A stretch of DNA of 47,626 bases from Chloroflexota bacterium (GCA_030612045.1 JAUWOP010000004.1:1-47626); one strand, 5' to 3'. Counted from the first letter of the stretch, positions 25,010 through 34,371 are shown. A program made the numbers and translations. The notes: a model not told the origin generated them from the letters alone.

Positions 25010-25555
25010 ATGTCTAGAGTAGGATTGAAGCCGATACAGTTGCCGCAAGGTGTAGAGGTAGATACTGCGGGGGATAGGGTTGTGGTACGAGGGCCCAAAG
25101 GTGAGCTCAGCTATATCCTTCCTTCAAATATAGCTGTTCAGTTAGAGGATGGTGTGCTCAGAGTATCTCGGTCCACAGATTCGAGAGTTAATCGTGCCAT
25201 GCATGGTCTGGTACGCAGCCTTGTAGCAAATATGGTAGAGGGTGTTAGTAAAGGTTTTGAGCGGGATCTGGAGATTGTAGGTGTAGGTTACGGGGCACAG
25301 CAGGCTGGTGATAAGATTGTGCTTCGGGTAGGTTTCTCACATTCTGTGGAGATAGTACCTCCTAAGGGAATTTCCCTAGTGGCAGAGAGGGCAAATCGTA
25401 TTAAGGTAGCGGGTATTGATAAGGAGCTGGTGGGGCGGGTAGCAGCAGGTATCCGAAAGGTACGCCCGCCGGATATTTACAAAGGGAAGGGAATCAGGTA
25501 TGCAGGTGAAGAACTGCACCTAAAATCTGGTAAAACAATGGGGAAGAAAAAGTAA
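25010..25555 (+). CDS. rplF: Large ribosomal subunit protein uL6
   Basis: A 181-residue L6 with two repeated domains beside the sarcin-ricin loop. [17 protein letters not shown] and the C-terminal signature [20 protein letters not shown] are intact. TGGGGGGAG precedes the ATG. Confidence 0.97.
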   Translation: MSRVGLKPIQLPQGVEVDTAGDRVVVRGPKGELSYILPSNIAVQLEDGVLRVSRSTDSRVNRAMHGLVRSLVANMVEGVSKGFERDLEIVGVGYGAQQAGDKIVLRVGFSHSVEIVPPKGISLVAERANRIKVAGIDKELVGRVAAGIRKVRPPDIYKGKGIRYAGEELHLKSGKTMGKKK

Positions 25556-25557
25556 AC

Positions 25558-25929
25558 ATGAGCAGAAGGAGTAACAGTCCTAGATTAGCACGGAGGAGGC
25601 GTCATTCTCGTCTGCGGGTAAGATTAGAGGGCTCACCCCAAAGGTTGCGATTGAATGTATTCCGCAGTTCGAGGCACATCTACGCACAGATAATTGATGA
25701 TACTAGAGGACATACTTTGGCTGCAGCTTCAACCCTTGATCCTGTGTTGCGGGATGAGGTAAAGAACGGTAACAAGGCTGATTCTGCTAAATTAGTAGGT
25801 GCCCTGGTTGCAAGGCGAGCTCTGGAAAAGGGCGTGAAGAAGGTAGCTTTTGACCGAGGGGGATATAAATATCATGGTCGAGTCAAAGCCCTGGCTGAGT
25901 CTGCGAGAGAAGTAGGGCTAATTTTCTAA
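25558..25929 (+). CDS. rplR: Large ribosomal subunit protein uL18
   Basis: A 123-residue L18 that binds 5S rRNA with L5. The basic N-terminus [34 protein letters not shown] and the C-terminal [20 protein letters not shown] are diagnostic. It starts 2 bases after the rplF stop. Confidence 0.97.
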   Translation: MSRRSNSPRLARRRRHSRLRVRLEGSPQRLRLNVFRSSRHIYAQIIDDTRGHTLAAASTLDPVLRDEVKNGNKADSAKLVGALVARRALEKGVKKVAFDRGGYKYHGRVKALAESAREVGLIF

Positions 25930-25971
25930 ACTAATAGCTCGTCCCCCTCACTTAGGAGGAAGAGGGCGGGT

Positions 25972-26481
25972 CTGTCTAGGAGCAGTGAGATAGTACAGCG
26001 TAAGTTTAGTCCTGAGGAACCAGAGCAACTGATTGAGAAGCTAGTAGCGGTTAGACGTGTGACTAAGGTGGTAAAGGGGGGGAAGCGCATGAGATTCAGT
26101 GCTCTGGTAGTTGTGGGTGATGGTAGTGGCTGTGTTGGTGTTGGAAAAGGTAGAGCGAATGAGGTAGCATTGGCAATACAGAAAGCCACTACTGTAGCAA
26201 GGAAAGATATGAGGCGCATTTCTCTAGTAGGAACTACTATCCCTTATGAGATTCGGACGAAATATGGAGCAGCAGATGTTTTACTCAAGCCGGCTGCTCG
26301 CGGTAGAGGGATTATTGCGGGAGGAAGTGTTCGTGCTGTAATGGAGGCTGTGGGGATTAAGGATATCCTATCTAAGTCTCTGGGTAGTTCTAACCCGATA
26401 AATGTGGTCAAGGCAACTGTTTTGGCTCTCAGTTGCCTAAAGATACCTGAAGAGGAAATAGCGAGACGGAAGGCAGCATGA
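25972..26481 (+). CDS. rpsE: Small ribosomal subunit protein uS5, probable CTG start
   Basis: S5 of the 30S shoulder, with the dsRBD-like core [20 protein letters not shown] and the C-terminal [19 protein letters not shown]. The only ATG/GTG/TTG start visible is the GTG at 26059 (140 residues), which would remove part of the N-terminal region that is normally present. The same frame is open back to the rplR stop and encodes S5-like sequence ([18 protein letters not shown], then [18 protein letters not shown]). A CTG at 25972, preceded by TTAGGAGGAAGAGGG, would give 169 residues, the normal S5 length. I choose CTG on length, homology pattern and RBS. A sequencing error is the alternative. Confidence 0.9.
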   Translation: MSRSSEIVQRKFSPEEPEQLIEKLVAVRRVTKVVKGGKRMRFSALVVVGDGSGCVGVGKGRANEVALAIQKATTVARKDMRRISLVGTTIPYEIRTKYGAADVLLKPAARGRGIIAGGSVRAVMEAVGIKDILSKSLGSSNPINVVKATVLALSCLKIPEEEIARRKAA

Positions 26482-26531
26482 GTTATAGAGTTTGTTGAGT
26501 TCCCCTCCAACTCAAGCAACTCTATAAACTC
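26480..26531 (+). repeat. GAGTT-family hairpin overlapping the rpsE stop codon
   Basis: The arm 26480-26501 (made of GAGTT and ATA/TGTT units) is nearly complementary to 26509-26531, with the loop CCCCTCC. The left arm begins inside the TGA stop of rpsE. The same units occur in the island at 39204-39290, 40033-40157 and 40299-40456. A further partial unit (ACTATAAACTCG) follows at about 26540-26551, before rpmD. Confidence 0.8.
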
Positions 26532-26566
26532 TATTAACACTATAAACTCGCTGAGCGGAGTAGGAA

Positions 26567-26749
26567 TTGAGTAAATTGCGGATCACATGGGTGAAAAGTG
26601 GTATAGGTTATGCCCGAGACCAGCGGATGACTATCAAAGCGCTGGGACTACGTCGGCTTAATCAAACCGTAGTAAGGGAGGAGTCTCCATCACTCTGGGG
26701 TATGATAATGAAGGTGGTGCACTTGATTAGAGTGGAGAGGCAAGGGTAA
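26567..26749 (+). CDS. rpmD: Large ribosomal subunit protein uL30
   Basis: A 60-residue L30. ITWVKSGIGYARDQRMTIKALGLRRLN, which runs through residues 5-31, contains the family signature around G-x-x-x-x-Q-R-x-T-I-x-A-L-G-L, in a slightly diverged form. The start is TTG preceded by GCGGAGTAGGAA. Its stop overlaps the ATG of rplO by one base (TAATG). Confidence 0.93.
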   Translation: MSKLRITWVKSGIGYARDQRMTIKALGLRRLNQTVVREESPSLWGMIMKVVHLIRVERQG

Positions 26750-27195
26750 TGAGAGGATTGGATAACCTGTCACCATCACCTGGCTCAAAGAAGCGAGGGA
26801 AGCGGGTGGGGCGTGGTAATGGCAGTGGTCATGGTACCTATTCCACGCGTGGCTGTAATGGGCAGAAATCACGCAGCGGTGGTGGGGTATCTCGATACTT
26901 TGAGGGGGGGCAGTTGCCTCTGGTAAAGCGTTTGCCTCGTCATCCTGGGTTCAAAAATATTTTTAGAGTAGAATATGCTACTGTTAATGTGGATAGGCTT
27001 AGTATCTTTGAGGCAAAAACCACAGTAACCCCACAGGAGCTATACCGTGCTGGATTGATTCGCTCTGTAGGGAAGCCGGTAAAAATCCTGGGCAATGGTA
27101 GCTTGGATCGTCCTATAGTTGTAGTAGCTAATAAGTTTTCCAGAGCCGCAAGGGCGAAAATTGAGGCGGTTGGGGGACAGGTAGAGGAGCTATAG
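26749..27195 (+). CDS. rplO: Large ribosomal subunit protein uL15
   Basis: A 148-residue L15. LDNLSPSPGSKKRGKRVGRG, GHGTYSTRGCNGQKSRSGGG and the FEGGQLPLVKRLPRHPGF region are diagnostic of this late-assembly 50S protein. It overlaps rpmD by one base and lies two bases before secY. Confidence 0.96.
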   Translation: MRGLDNLSPSPGSKKRGKRVGRGNGSGHGTYSTRGCNGQKSRSGGGVSRYFEGGQLPLVKRLPRHPGFKNIFRVEYATVNVDRLSIFEAKTTVTPQELYRAGLIRSVGKPVKILGNGSLDRPIVVVANKFSRAARAKIEAVGGQVEEL

Positions 27196-27197
27196 GA

Positions 27198-28493
27198 GTG
27201 CAACAGAAACAGTCTGCCATGCCTCGTCTGGCACAGGCGATGATAGATGCTCTTAAGCTGCCTGACCTCCGAGCTAGACTTCTGTTCACCCTGGGGATTC
27301 TGGTAATTTTTCGTTTTATGGCTCAGGTTCCTGTACCCGGCGTTGATGTGGAACAGCTGGAGCGTGTCTTTTCGAGTAGCGCACTGCTTAGTATGCTTAA
27401 CCTGTTTGGTGGGGGGGCGATGGAGAGGCTTAGCATCGTCGCCATGACAGTTTATCCTTATATCACCGCTTCTATAGTAATGCAGCTGTTGGTACCAGTT
27501 ATACCCAGGCTGCAGGCTCTGGCAAAAGAAGGTGAAGCAGGTAGAAATAAGATTAATATGTATACTCACTGGCTGACCATACCACTGGCAGCCATCCAGG
27601 GATATGGTGTGATATTACTCTTGCGGAATCAGTACGGCATCCTGCCCTTTGAGGGTGCTTTAGCAGATGTAAGTATTGTCCTGACATTAGTAGCTGGCAC
27701 TATGCTTTTAGTCTGGCTCGGTGAACTTATCACCGAGCGTGGTCTGGGTAATGGTGTATCTTTGATAATCTGTGCTGGTATCGTGGTAACTGTCCCCGGG
27801 GCGATGTGGCAGACCTATCAGACTAGTGGTGTAGGGGATTTGCTTAAGCTAATTATATTTTCCCTGGCAGTTATAGTCCTGATTATCTTTGTTACTGAAG
27901 CGTATCGTCGAATCCCGGTGCACTACTCCAAGAGTATTATTCGGGGAAGGCGTATGTATCGCCAGTCAGGTTCTTCATATATACCACTGAAGGTTAATAT
28001 GGCAGGTATGATACCTCTTATCTTTGCTATGGCTGTAGTGCTCTTACCTGGACAAATAGGCAGCTACTTTGGAGATAATATTATAGCTCAATTTATTACT
28101 ACCTGGTTTGACCCTGCGGGGTGGTTTTATTGGTTAATCTTCTTTATACTGGTGGTTGCCTTTACCTTTTTCTACACAATGATTATCTTTGAACAGCAGG
28201 ACCTGCCGGGAACCCTGCAGAAACAAGGAGGGTTTGTCCCCGGGATTCGTCCTGGTAAGGCTACCAGTGAATATCTTAATAAGGTGATACTCCGTCTCAC
28301 TTGTGCTGGGGCCTTATTTCTGGGTATAGTAGCAATTATGCCTTTCTTCTCTCAGTATATAGCTGAGGTACAACCAGCCTTTATGATTATTAGTAGTGCT
28401 GGTGCTCTCATAGTGGTTGGGGTAGCTCTGGATACCATGCGGCAGTTGGAGGCGCAGCTCCTGATGCGCCGCTATGAGGGATTTATTAAATGA
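27198..28493 (+). CDS. secY: Preprotein translocase subunit SecY
   Basis: A 431-residue channel subunit of the Sec translocon with ten hydrophobic helices. Diagnostic: FGGGAMERLSIVAMTVYPYI (plug and TM2 region), GLGNGVSLIICAGI, the cytoplasmic loop RRIPVHYSKSIIRGRRMYRQ, and the QQDLPGTLQKQGGFVPGIRP region. GTG start with TATAGGAG upstream, two bases after rplO. This is the standard end of the spc ribosomal genes. Confidence 0.97.
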   Translation: MQQKQSAMPRLAQAMIDALKLPDLRARLLFTLGILVIFRFMAQVPVPGVDVEQLERVFSSSALLSMLNLFGGGAMERLSIVAMTVYPYITASIVMQLLVPVIPRLQALAKEGEAGRNKINMYTHWLTIPLAAIQGYGVILLLRNQYGILPFEGALADVSIVLTLVAGTMLLVWLGELITERGLGNGVSLIICAGIVVTVPGAMWQTYQTSGVGDLLKLIIFSLAVIVLIIFVTEAYRRIPVHYSKSIIRGRRMYRQSGSSYIPLKVNMAGMIPLIFAMAVVLLPGQIGSYFGDNIIAQFITTWFDPAGWFYWLIFFILVVAFTFFYTMIIFEQQDLPGTLQKQGGFVPGIRPGKATSEYLNKVILRLTCAGALFLGIVAIMPFFSQYIAEVQPAFMIISSAGALIVVGVALDTMRQLEAQLLMRRYEGFIK

Positions 28494-28532
28494 TGAGTCT
28501 AAGATATTTAGTAAGCGTTCACCCACTCGCAT

Positions 28533-28575
28533 GTCATTGCGAGGAGTGTAGCGACGAAGCAATCTTGGTGGGGAG
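28533..28575. repeat. ATTGCGAGGAG dispersed repeat between secY and adk
   Basis: TCATTGCGAGGAGTGTAGCG followed by ACGAAGCAATCTTGGTGGGG closely matches the copies at 40079-40120 and 40378-40420. It fills part of the 171-base secY-adk spacer. The ends ATTGC/GCAAT are complementary, so a small hairpin can form. Confidence 0.75.
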
Positions 28576-28664
28576 TGATGAGTGTTCTGGTCATTTGAGT
28601 TTTGAACATTAGATATTATTTAGAATTTTGTGCTTAGGATTTACTCTAAAAAGGAGGAAGGTAG

Positions 28665-29315
28665 ATGCATCTTATTCTCTTAGGAGCTCCAGGGGCAGGT
28701 AAAGGAACGCAGGCGGGGGTTCTATGCAGTGAGTTTGGATTAGTACATGTAGCCTCGGGAGACCTCTTTAGGGAGGCACAGAGAAAGGGTACGGAGTTAG
28801 GCTTACTGGCCAAATCCTACATGGAAAAGGGGCAGCTAGTACCAGATGAAGTCACTATCAAGCTAATTTTGGAGCGTATCGCTGAGCCTGACTGTAAGAC
28901 AGGGGGGTATATACTGGATGGATTCCCCCGCACCTTGGAGCAGGCAAAAGCTCTGGATGATGCCCTGGCAAAAAGGGGCGAGCACATTGACCAGGTAGTA
29001 AATGTTAAGGTTTCTGAGGAGGAGATTATTAGGCGTCTCGGAGGAAGATGGATTTGTAGGGAGTGCCAGACACCTTATCATGCTGTTGCTTCTCCACCAA
29101 AGGTGGCAGGTAAGTGTGATAAGTGTGGTGGAGAGCTCTATCAGCGTGCCGATGATACCCCTGAGACAGTGAAAAAGAGGCTGGATGTCTATACTGTTCA
29201 GACTGCCCCGCTCATTGATTATTATAGAGTGGGGGGGGTTTTTATGGAAGTAGATGGTGAGCAGGATATTAAAGAGTTGGGTGCCAGCCTAGTAGCAAGT
29301 CTTCGGAAGCTATAG
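28665..29315 (+). CDS. adk: Adenylate kinase, zinc-LID type
   Basis: A 216-residue cytosolic enzyme that interconverts ATP, ADP and AMP. Visible: P-loop GAPGAGKGTQ (7-16), ASGDLFR in the AMP site, DGFPRTLEQA near 86-95, and the LID with Cys pairs CRECQ and CDKCGG that bind zinc. AAGGAGGAAG precedes the ATG. It sits between secY and map, a standard arrangement. Confidence 0.97.
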   Translation: MHLILLGAPGAGKGTQAGVLCSEFGLVHVASGDLFREAQRKGTELGLLAKSYMEKGQLVPDEVTIKLILERIAEPDCKTGGYILDGFPRTLEQAKALDDALAKRGEHIDQVVNVKVSEEEIIRRLGGRWICRECQTPYHAVASPPKVAGKCDKCGGELYQRADDTPETVKKRLDVYTVQTAPLIDYYRVGGVFMEVDGEQDIKELGASLVASLRKL

Positions 29316-29359
29316 GAGCAGATGTTAAACCCTGTTCCTACCACAATTTGTTGGCTAAA

Positions 29360-30112
29360 ATGAGTGTAATAATTAAATCGCCTCATGAGATTGAGCTTAT
29401 GAGGAAAGCAGGTAGAGTAGTAGCTGCTGTGTTGCAGACTATGGCTGCTGCAGTTAGACCAGGACTTAAGACTCGGGAGTTAGATGAAATATGCGTCAAG
29501 GAGTTAAGAAAATATAATGCGATTCCTTCGTTTAAGGGCTACCGAGGGTTTCCTGCTAACCTCTGTGTTTCAGTAAATGATGAGATAGTGCATGGCATAC
29601 CCGGTAATCGGGTGCTGCAGGAGGGTGACATTGTCTCCTTGGATGTAGGGGCAATAGTTAACGGGCTTCATGGTGATGCTGCTATTACCATTGGAGTAGG
29701 TGAAATTTCCCCGGAAGCTCAAAAGCTTTTGGAAGTGACAAAGGGGGCTCTGATGGCAGGCATTGCCGTCGCCTATCCTGGAAATAGATTAGGGGATATC
29801 TCAGCGGAGATACAAGCTTATGTGGAGAGTAGAGGGTTCTCAGTAGTGCGGGAGTATACCGGGCATGGTATAGGTTATTCGATGCACGAGGACCCGCTGA
29901 TACCAAATTTTGGACGTAGAGGACACGGGATATTGCTGGCAAAGGGAATGACATTTGCTCTTGAACCGATGGCAAATATAGGTGGGTGGCAGACAAAGGT
30001 GAGTAGTGATAATTGGACGGTTCTTACTGCCGATGGGAGTCTTTCAGCTCACTTCGAGCACGATATAGCTATTACCGATAAGGGTGCTCTAATCCTCTCG
30101 GAGATGGATTAA
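29360..30112 (+). CDS. map: Methionine aminopeptidase, type I
   Basis: A 250-residue metalloprotease that removes the initiator methionine. Metal ligands fit the family pattern: D in SLDVGAIVNG, D in GLHGDAAIT, H in GHGIGYSMHE, E in ALEPMAN and the late E in SAHFEHDIAI. An in-frame TTG at 29348 could add four residues, but neither start has a clear RBS; the ATG is chosen. Ends with a 18-base gap before infA. Confidence 0.95.
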   Translation: MSVIIKSPHEIELMRKAGRVVAAVLQTMAAAVRPGLKTRELDEICVKELRKYNAIPSFKGYRGFPANLCVSVNDEIVHGIPGNRVLQEGDIVSLDVGAIVNGLHGDAAITIGVGEISPEAQKLLEVTKGALMAGIAVAYPGNRLGDISAEIQAYVESRGFSVVREYTGHGIGYSMHEDPLIPNFGRRGHGILLAKGMTFALEPMANIGGWQTKVSSDNWTVLTADGSLSAHFEHDIAITDKGALILSEMD

Positions 30113-30130
30113 GAGGGATACTGAAGTGTA

Positions 30131-30349
30131 ATGTCGAAGAAAGAGAGTATAGAGGTCCAGGGAAAAGTAGTCGACTGTTTACCTAATGCTGTATTTCGGG
30201 TTGAGCTACCTAATGGGCATATGGTTTTGGCTCATGCGTCAGGGAAGATGAGGCTCCATTTCATTAAGATATTGTTTGGTGACTTAGTCCTGGTGGAGCT
30301 CTCACCTTATGATTTGACCCGAGGAAGAATCACCTATCGGTTTAAATGA
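30131..30349 (+). CDS. infA: Translation initiation factor IF-1
   Basis: A 72-residue OB-fold factor that occupies the A site during initiation. [20 protein letters not shown] and the C-terminal [17 protein letters not shown] are diagnostic. It lies in the map-infA-rpmJ order expected for this operon. The start is ATG 30131 with a weak RBS. Confidence 0.97.
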   Translation: MSKKESIEVQGKVVDCLPNAVFRVELPNGHMVLAHASGKMRLHFIKILFGDLVLVELSPYDLTRGRITYRFK

Positions 30350-30475
30350 AGAGGTAAAGATTAAATTAGGCGGTTGCGTAACTTGTGTTAGGGCTCGTAG
30401 GGTAGTTAATGAGGGATGAGGCAAGCAACATAACCAGGTAACAGGCAACTGGTGATAATCTGTGGAGTTTTAGTT

Positions 30476-30589
30476 ATGAAAGTAAGGTCTTCAGTAAAGA
30501 TTCGGTGTAAGAAATGCAAAATAGTAAGACGCAAAGGTGTGGTCCGAGTTGTATGCTCTAATCCAAAGCATAAGCAGAGGCAAGGATAG
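30476..30589 (+). CDS. rpmJ: Large ribosomal subunit protein bL36
   Basis: A 37-residue zinc-binding L36, read directly from the sequence: starts [19 protein letters not shown] and ends [10 protein letters not shown]. The zinc ligands are CKKC, a later C (VVCSN) and H in PKHKQ, the C+ form. It sits between infA and rpsM as in most bacteria. The upstream 126-base spacer shows no other clear feature. Confidence 0.96.
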   Translation: MKVRSSVKIRCKKCKIVRRKGVVRVVCSNPKHKQRQG

Positions 30590-30616
30590 TATGGGTGTTA
30601 CGAAAAAAGGGGAATT

Positions 30617-31006
30617 ATGGCTCGTATAGCAGGGGTTGATTTACCAAGTAATAAGCGGATTGAGATAGGGCTACGTTATATCTGTGGCATAGGCCCGACC
30701 CTCAGCTCTAGGATTTTGTCTCAGGCTGTAGTCAATCCTAATATCAGGGTGAAGGACTTGACGGAAGAAGAGATAGTGCGTCTTCGTGAGGTTATAGATA
30801 GACACTATAGAGTAGAGGGTGAGCTAAGAAAGGCAGTTGATTTTAATATTAGGCGTCTCATTGAGATAGGTTGCTATAAAGGTATTAGACACCGGAGAAG
30901 ATTACCAGTGCGGGGGCAGCGCACTCGAACTAATGCCCGAACCAAGCGAGGTCCACGGCAAACTATTCCCGGCAGGGGCAGGCGTCGCGGCTCTAGTAAG
31001 AAATAA
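30617..31006 (+). CDS. rpsM: Small ribosomal subunit protein uS13
   Basis: A 129-residue S13 of the 30S head, bridging to the 50[23 protein letters not shown] begins in the standard way, with the [20 protein letters not shown] segment and a basic tail. GGGGAATT precedes the ATG. Confidence 0.97.
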   Translation: MARIAGVDLPSNKRIEIGLRYICGIGPTLSSRILSQAVVNPNIRVKDLTEEEIVRLREVIDRHYRVEGELRKAVDFNIRRLIEIGCYKGIRHRRRLPVRGQRTRTNARTKRGPRQTIPGRGRRRGSSKK

Positions 31007-31025
31007 GGTAAAGTGGGATGGTGAT

Positions 31026-31421
31026 ATGGCAAGAAAGAAAGGTGTATCTAAGGTTAGAAGAAGGGACCGCAGGGTTGCTCCTCAAGGAAGGGCATATATC
31101 CAGTCTACCTTTAATAATACGATAATTACCCTTGCAGACATGCAGGGTAATGTTATTAGTTGGGGAAGTCCTGGTCTGGTTAAATTTAAGGGCTCACGCA
31201 AGGGGACCCCTTATGCAGCGCAGATGGCATCCAGCGAAGCGGCACGCCGAGCTATGGAGTGTGGACTACAGCAGGTTGAAGTTTATGTGAAGGGGCCTGG
31301 TAGTGGTCGAGAGGCGGCAATTCGCGCTCTTCAATCTGCAGGACTGACCATAACGGGGATCAGGGATGTTACCCCTATCCCGCATAATGGTTGCCGTCCC
31401 CCTAAGAAAAGGAGGGTGTAG
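31026..31421 (+). CDS. rpsK: Small ribosomal subunit protein uS11
   Basis: A 131-residue S11 of the 30S platform. The ATG at 31026 begins [16 protein letters not shown]; the conserved core is [20 protein letters not shown] and the tail is [18 protein letters not shown]. An opening that runs upstream to 30933 overlaps rpsM and is not translated in a conserved way, so the shorter start is used. Confidence 0.97.
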   Translation: MARKKGVSKVRRRDRRVAPQGRAYIQSTFNNTIITLADMQGNVISWGSPGLVKFKGSRKGTPYAAQMASSEAARRAMECGLQQVEVYVKGPGSGREAAIRALQSAGLTITGIRDVTPIPHNGCRPPKKRRV

Positions 31422-31430
31422 GAAGAGAAT

Positions 31431-32060
31431 ATGGCTCGATATTTGGAACCACGCTGTAAGTTGTGCCGTCATGCTGGTGTGAAACTATTCCTCAAGGGTG
31501 AAAGGTGCCTAACATCCAAATGTGCTATGGAGAAGCGGTCTACATCGTTAGGACGCCGTACTTCAGGATGGCGTCGTAGGGTTTCAGGAAGAGGCTTACA
31601 ACTTCGTGAGAAACAGAAGGCAAGATACACTTATGGTATGATGGAGCGGCAATTCCGACGATTCTTTGCTGAAGCTGAGAAGGCCAGGGGTGCTACGGGT
31701 GAGAATTTTGTTCAACTCTTGGAGCGGCGATTGGATAATGTTGTTTATCGGTTGCACTTCGCTGACTCATGTCAGCAGGCACGCCAGCTTGTAAATCATG
31801 GTCATATTGAGGTGAATGGACATAAGGTTGACATTCCTTCCTATTTAGTTAGACCAGGAGATGTTGTGGGGTGGACTAAGAGTGGGTCCAAGACTGATAA
31901 TTACCATAGGATAGCAGAGGAGATAACGGGGGTAGTTGAACCATCTTGGTTATTACTAGATAAGGGAAATCTGAGCGCCAGGGTATTGACTCTTCCGACT
32001 CGCAGTGAAATTAAAACTGAGTTTAATGAAAATGCAATAGTGGAATACTATTCTCGGTAG
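31431..32060 (+). CDS. rpsD: Small ribosomal subunit protein uS4, zinc type
   Basis: A 209-residue S4, a primary 16S rRNA binder. N-terminal cysteines in PRCKLCRHAG and CLTSKCAMEKR form the zinc site of the C+ form. The S4 RNA-binding domain has RLDNVVYRLHFADSCQQARQ and LVNHGHIEVNG. AAAAGGAGGGTGTAGGAAGAG precedes the start region. It is followed by rpoA after 25 bases. Confidence 0.97.
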   Translation: MARYLEPRCKLCRHAGVKLFLKGERCLTSKCAMEKRSTSLGRRTSGWRRRVSGRGLQLREKQKARYTYGMMERQFRRFFAEAEKARGATGENFVQLLERRLDNVVYRLHFADSCQQARQLVNHGHIEVNGHKVDIPSYLVRPGDVVGWTKSGSKTDNYHRIAEEITGVVEPSWLLLDKGNLSARVLTLPTRSEIKTEFNENAIVEYYSR

Positions 32061-32085
32061 CAGGCGTGAGGGGAAGGAGTGTATA

Positions 32086-33156
32086 TTGTATCATTTAGCT
32101 ATACCTGAGATAGAGAGCGTTGATAATCAAGGTAAGTATGGACGCTTTATTATAGCACCCATGGAGAGAGGTTTTGGCATCACTCTAGGTAATGCCTTGC
32201 GGAGGACGATTCTTAGTGCACTCTCAGGAGCGGCAGTTAATTGGCTTAAGATAGAGGGTGTGTTTCATGAATTTTCGGCTATTTCTCATGTAAAGGAGAG
32301 TGCTGAGGATTTGTTATTGAATGTTAGAGCTTTGCGCCTCTGTCCTCTGACAGGAGAAGAGTCAAAACTGTTCCTCGAAGTTGAGGGTAGTGGCCCTGCT
32401 TATGCTGCTGATATTCAACCTTCAGCAGATTTCAAGATAGCTAATCCAGAACAACTTCTTGCCGTACTGGACTCAGATGATGCCCGTCTCTCGATTGAAT
32501 TTAATGTGGTTATAGGGAAAGGGTATGAGATGGCTTCCCATAGCGAGAACCTGCTGCTAGGTGCTATTCCGGTGGATGCTATCTTTACTCCAGTACGAAA
32601 GGTCAACTTTAAGGTTGAGCCGTTACATAGAGGGCGTATTTCGGGACAGGAAAGGCTTATTTTGGAAATATGGACTGATGATACAATTTCTGCTACTGAG
32701 GCTCTCAGCCGTGGAGCGCAGATATTAATAGATCAACTTACTCCCTGCAGTAAGATGGCGATGGAGCCTCAACCAGAGATAGAGGAGAGAGAGGAGGTAG
32801 GGGAACTTGTGTCTCTCCCTTATGAAATTAGGAGTATGCCTATTGAACAGATAGGGTTAGCGCAATCTATAGTCCAACGACTGCAGCAGAACAAGATTAG
32901 ACTAGTTGGAGAGTTAATGGCAAAAACTGATGATGAACTTCTTCAAATAGACAAATTTGGGCCAAAGTCTCTGCAGGCAGTACGAGAACGTCTCGGAGGG
33001 TTAGGCTTTATCGTATTACAGGATACTGAGGGGATGGAATCTCTATCTCATGGGGAGGTTTCACCCAGAGCAGGTACGGAGAAGGAAGAATATGAGGTGC
33101 AGCATAACGGTGAAGATATAAGTAAGGGTTTTATCAGCGATGAGGGAGTCTTATGA
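32086..33156 (+). CDS. rpoA: RNA polymerase alpha subunit
   Basis: A 356-residue alpha subunit. The NTD carries GFGITLGNALRRTILSALSG near 29-48 and the assembly region; the CTD has the helix-hairpin-helix SIVQRLQQNKIRLVGELMAK and FGPKSLQAVRERLGGLGF. An acidic extension of about 35 residues follows the CTD, longer than the usual end. TTG start with GGGGAAGGAG upstream. Its TGA overlaps the ATG of rplQ (ATGA). Confidence 0.97.
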   Translation: MYHLAIPEIESVDNQGKYGRFIIAPMERGFGITLGNALRRTILSALSGAAVNWLKIEGVFHEFSAISHVKESAEDLLLNVRALRLCPLTGEESKLFLEVEGSGPAYAADIQPSADFKIANPEQLLAVLDSDDARLSIEFNVVIGKGYEMASHSENLLLGAIPVDAIFTPVRKVNFKVEPLHRGRISGQERLILEIWTDDTISATEALSRGAQILIDQLTPCSKMAMEPQPEIEEREEVGELVSLPYEIRSMPIEQIGLAQSIVQRLQQNKIRLVGELMAKTDDELLQIDKFGPKSLQAVRERLGGLGFIVLQDTEGMESLSHGEVSPRAGTEKEEYEVQHNGEDISKGFISDEGVL

Positions 33157-33506
33157 GACATCGAGTAGCAGGACAAAAACTTTCATTGCCAACAGCTCAT
33201 AGATTGGCATTGTATCGTAATTTGACCATTGCATTAATAGCACATGAGCGGATTATTACCACTGATGCTAAGGCGAAGGGTGTCCGAAGTATGGTTGAAA
33301 AGGTGATTACACTGGGTAAGGATGGCAGCCTTCATGCACGGAGACAAGCTCTCCAGATGATTAATAATGAGGGTGCTGTAAGGAAGGTCTTTGAGGAGAC
33401 TGCCCCACGGTATGCCGACCGCTCAGGAGGATACATGCGCATTCTTAGATTGGGTTATCGTAAAGGGGATGGAGCCTTTACTGTATTAGTGGAGCTGGTA
33501 AAGTAG
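33153..33506 (+). CDS. rplQ: Large ribosomal subunit protein bL17
   Basis: A 117-residue L17 at the base of the tunnel exit. MRHRVAGQKLSLPTAHRLAL and the C-terminal DRSGGYMRILRLGYRKGDGA are diagnostic. It overlaps rpoA by four bases. The spacer to truA (88 bases) has a low-complexity TGATAATTAAGGGCTGATAG stretch. Confidence 0.97.
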   Translation: MRHRVAGQKLSLPTAHRLALYRNLTIALIAHERIITTDAKAKGVRSMVEKVITLGKDGSLHARRQALQMINNEGAVRKVFEETAPRYADRSGGYMRILRLGYRKGDGAFTVLVELVK

Positions 33507-33594
33507 GGGATGAGAGTTGGTAGCTAATGTTAGGCAGTAGTGTGGGGATTTATTCCTTACTCCTGACTGATAATTAAGGGCTGATAGCTGACAG

Positions 33595-34371
33595 ATGAAG
33601 ATCGTGACAGTTATAGAGTACAACGGGGCTAGATATCATGGTTTTCAGTGGCAGGCAAATGTGATTACTGTGCAGGAGGAGGTGGAGCGGGCGTTAGTTA
33701 AGTTGTGTGGGGAGAAGATACGGATTGCTGCTGCTAGTCGGACAGATGTAGGGGTTCACGCCAGGGGGCAAGTGGTAGGTTTTCATGCTTCTAGAAGTTT
33801 ACCACTGAGAACTTGGAGGTGTGCCTTAAACTCTTATCTCCCTTCAGACATAGCTGTTAAGAGAGTCTATGTAGCTGACGATAGTTTTAATGCCAGGCGA
33901 GATGCCACCTCTCGGTCTTATCGTTATTCTATTTTGAATAGTGTTACTCGGTCTCCATTATATAGAGGGGTTACTTATCATATCTCAAAACCCTTGGATA
34001 TAAGGGCTATGAACCAGGCTTGTGAGGTTCTTATAGGCAAGAATAATCTCACAGCCTTTTCTTCCGTGTCTCACGTGAGGACAGTACGCACAGTGTATAA
34101 GGCAGAGATTTATCGATGTGGTGACTTGGTAATATTTGATATGTGTGCTGGTTCCTTTTTAACCCATCAGGTGAGGAATACGGTAGGTGGTTTAATTCAG
34201 GTGGGACTAGGAAAAGTGAGCCCACAGACCTTTTGGGATTGGGCGAGGTGTGAAAAGAGAGGGGTGGTAGGTCCCACTGCGCCTGCACACGCCCTATGCC
34301 TGATGAGGGTAGATTATAGCAACTGCTCTCAACTGTCTGAGGAGGGGGAAAATGAAAACATATACTCCTAA
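33595..34371 (+). CDS. truA: tRNA pseudouridine(38-40) synthase
   Basis: A 258-residue TruA that isomerises uridines 38-40 in the tRNA anticodon arm. The catalytic aspartate is in [15 protein letters not shown] near 45-59; the family motif SYRYSILN and the late [19 protein letters not shown] are present. The end overlaps rplM by 20 bases, which ties their translation together. Confidence 0.96.
   Translation: MKIVTVIEYNGARYHGFQWQANVITVQEEVERALVKLCGEKIRIAAASRTDVGVHARGQVVGFHASRSLPLRTWRCALNSYLPSDIAVKRVYVADDSFNARRDATSRSYRYSILNSVTRSPLYRGVTYHISKPLDIRAMNQACEVLIGKNNLTAFSSVSHVRTVRTVYKAEIYRCGDLVIFDMCAGSFLTHQVRNTVGGLIQVGLGKVSPQTFWDWARCEKRGVVGPTAPAHALCLMRVDYSNCSQLSEEGENENIYS

Noticed and set aside
26940-27569. 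Minus-strand open frame of 209 codons opposite rplO-secY
   Set aside because: Antisense to certain genes, with the composition of a mirror frame.
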